Source: Nitratireductor aestuarii
GTDB lineage: Bacteria; Pseudomonadota; Alphaproteobacteria; Rhizobiales; Rhizobiaceae
DNA: 64,000 nt
Reading direction: 5' to 3'
Assembly: GCF_014641695.1 (NCBI RefSeq)
Contig: NZ_BMIF01000006.1
Location: 186,001 to 250,000, forward strand
Shown here piece by piece: positions 62,670-64,000 of the stretch. The notes under the pieces are model-generated. The model was not told the origin of the DNA. It made no database searches and was given only the letters and a program-made list of their open reading frames with translations. Every line of letters starts with the position of its first letter. Positions within the stretch are counted from its first letter, which is position 1. Position numbers and translations under genes: made by a program.

Positions 62670-63868
62670 GCGACAGCGACCGGAAGCGCTGGGCGCTGGT
62701 GACCACCACCGGCGTCCTCACCGGCGTCGGACATGGATTTGCAGCGTTTGCGGTATCTGCGCTTCTGAAGCCTCTTGCACTCGACCTCGACACGGGCAGG
62801 GGGGCTGTATCGATCGCCATCGGGTTGGGGAGGCTCGTCAGCGGACTTTCCTCCCCTGTCGTGGGGCGTATCACCGACCTCCATGGGCCGCGCCTCATCG
62901 TGATGGGAGGGATGATCCTCTCGGCGGTTGGACTTTTCGCCCTTTCTTTCGTGCAGTCGGAACTCCAACTTTATTTCGCCTGGTCGCTTTTATTGGCGGC
63001 AGGCACGGCGGCGGGCTTCACCGTAGCGCTCGACAAGCTTGTGGTCGCTACCTTCGTGCGCAGGCGCGGCATGGCGCTTGCGGTGCGGTTCTCGATATCG
63101 GCAGTCGTCGCCACGCTGATCGTGCCCATTGTCAGCTTCATGGTCGAACATGTCGGGTGGCGTCAGACATGCATCGTCTGGGGCGTCATCATCCTCTTCC
63201 TGATCCCGGTTCCGGCAATCTGGTTTCGCCAGCCGCCGGCAGCGGAGCGCAGAACATTGGAGCCAAAGGGCCTCAGCGCTCCAGAGGTCCAGTCCTTCTG
63301 GAGGAACAAGAACTTCTGGCTTATCGCCGTGGCGCTTTGCACGCAGGCGTCCGTCACCACCGGTCTTACGGTGCACCTCTTGCCCATGATGACGGACTAT
63401 GGTCTCGATCCCGTGTTCGCAGGCACGCTGTTTGGTGTCATGATCCTCTTGACCATTCCGTTTCGACTGCTTGCCGGCTACATCGGAGATCGGCTGGACC
63501 CGCGGCACCTGCCCAGCATCCTTGGCGGCCTCATTGCTCTTGAGGGCCTGGCTATTTGCAGCTTTCCGCTGACGCCCGGCCTACCGTCCGTGCTCGTTGT
63601 CGTGTGTGCTCTCGGGATTGCCGCCGGGGCCCCCATGGTCCTGGTGCTTGTCATCTGCAACGAACTGTTCGGCCAGTCGAGCTTCGGTACGGTCCAGGGG
63701 AGCCTGATGATGGTCCAGGTGCCCGGAACCATGCTGGCGCCAGCCCTGGCAGGCTACGCCTACGATTTCACGGGGTCGTATGTCGCGGTTATCGCCGGCT
63801 TTGGCGTCCTGCTCATTGCGGGCGGTTCGATGCTCGGCTTCGTACGGATGCCCGCTCAGATCCGTTAG
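62666..63868 (+). CDS. MFS transporter (oxalate/formate antiporter-like)
   Basis: Inner-membrane transporter of 400 residues with about 12 hydrophobic segments. The first cytoplasmic loop motif is GRLVSGLSSPVVGRITDLHGPR (in part), and RLLAGYIGDRLDPR is the equivalent second-half loop. The family pattern resembles oxalate/formate and monocarboxylate permeases. It overlaps DctM by 4 nt, an odd pairing of two uptake systems in one operon; it may export a product or import a second acid. Confidence 0.85.
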   Translation: MSDSDRKRWALVTTTGVLTGVGHGFAAFAVSALLKPLALDLDTGRGAVSIAIGLGRLVSGLSSPVVGRITDLHGPRLIVMGGMILSAVGLFALSFVQSELQLYFAWSLLLAAGTAAGFTVALDKLVVATFVRRRGMALAVRFSISAVVATLIVPIVSFMVEHVGWRQTCIVWGVIILFLIPVPAIWFRQPPAAERRTLEPKGLSAPEVQSFWRNKNFWLIAVALCTQASVTTGLTVHLLPMMTDYGLDPVFAGTLFGVMILLTIPFRLLAGYIGDRLDPRHLPSILGGLIALEGLAICSFPLTPGLPSVLVVVCALGIAAGAPMVLVLVICNELFGQSSFGTVQGSLMMVQVPGTMLAPALAGYAYDFTGSYVAVIAGFGVLLIAGGSMLGFVRMPAQIR

Positions 63869-64000
63869 CCATCTGCTTTACACCGCGTGCAGCACGATTG
63901 GCGCGGAAGTCCTGCGATAGACTACTCATCCGACGCGCAAAGACTTGTCGATGGACAAAACTTCACATGAGAAGTACGATCCGCGCCGATGTCGGGTGGT

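Noticed and set aside
63951-64000. Open frame from an ATG to the right edge
   Set aside because: Only 16 codons are visible, there is no ribosome binding site and no recognisable motif; it may be the start of a gene that continues outside.

Overview
The window reads as chromosomal or megaplasmid DNA of an alphaproteobacterium of the order Rhizobiales, most likely the Phyllobacteriaceae (Mesorhizobium-like). The evidence is high GC with matching codon use, an alphaproteobacterial CsgH-type curli chaperone, many ABC/TRAP uptake operons, and three copies of an intergenic repeat resembling the RIME-type elements known from Mesorhizobium and relatives (6851-6952, 27908-28011, 41903-41949). I saw no tRNA, rRNA, CRISPR array, transposase or phage gene. 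The taxonomic call is inference.

Layout. 1-934: end of a type II secretion cluster (GspK). 1050-6778: a catabolic group (SDR, iron-type alcohol dehydrogenase, 2-hydroxyacid dehydrogenase, exported bicupin, lone TRAP binding protein). Its promoters carry a shared inverted repeat, TGGAC-N5-GTCCA. 7100-14371: a curli amyloid cluster with two very large paralogous curlins, CsgF, CsgG, a CsgB-like curlin, CsgH and an Inh/SH3 protein. 14434-20019: aldehyde dehydrogenase, SDR, TIM-barrel isomerase and a YdeP/FdhF-type molybdoenzyme. 20050-27707: a complete short-chain amide operon in which AmiC and AmiR sit behind an intrinsic terminator in the leader, followed by a five-gene Liv/Urt-type ABC importer and an FmdA-type formamidase.

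28008-30893: an outer-membrane barrel protein and a fused acyltransferase-like/cytochrome P450 protein. 30953-43815: a LysR regulator divergent from an operon with two amidohydrolases, a GHL6-type glycosidase-like protein, a metallo-beta-lactamase-fold hydrolase, a nucleoside phosphorylase and an oligopeptide-type ABC importer whose binding protein is frameshifted near its end. 43948-49918: an Lrp regulator divergent from a pyruvate-dehydrogenase-type complex (homodimeric E1, E2, E3). 49976-51808: an HWE histidine kinase with a single-domain receiver.

51979-63868: the most unusual region. A MarR repressor, two 2-hydroxyacyl-CoA dehydratase (HgdB/FldBC-like) subunits nearly devoid of the family's cluster-binding cysteines, four class III CoA-transferases, a full TRAP transporter and an MFS permease appear to form one regulon. 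Three promoters carry the same candidate MarR operator, TTAGTTC-N7-GAACTAA, and at one of them it lies between good -35 and -10 boxes. I infer import of a carboxylic acid, conversion to a CoA thioester and an unusual dehydratase-like step; the substrate is unknown.
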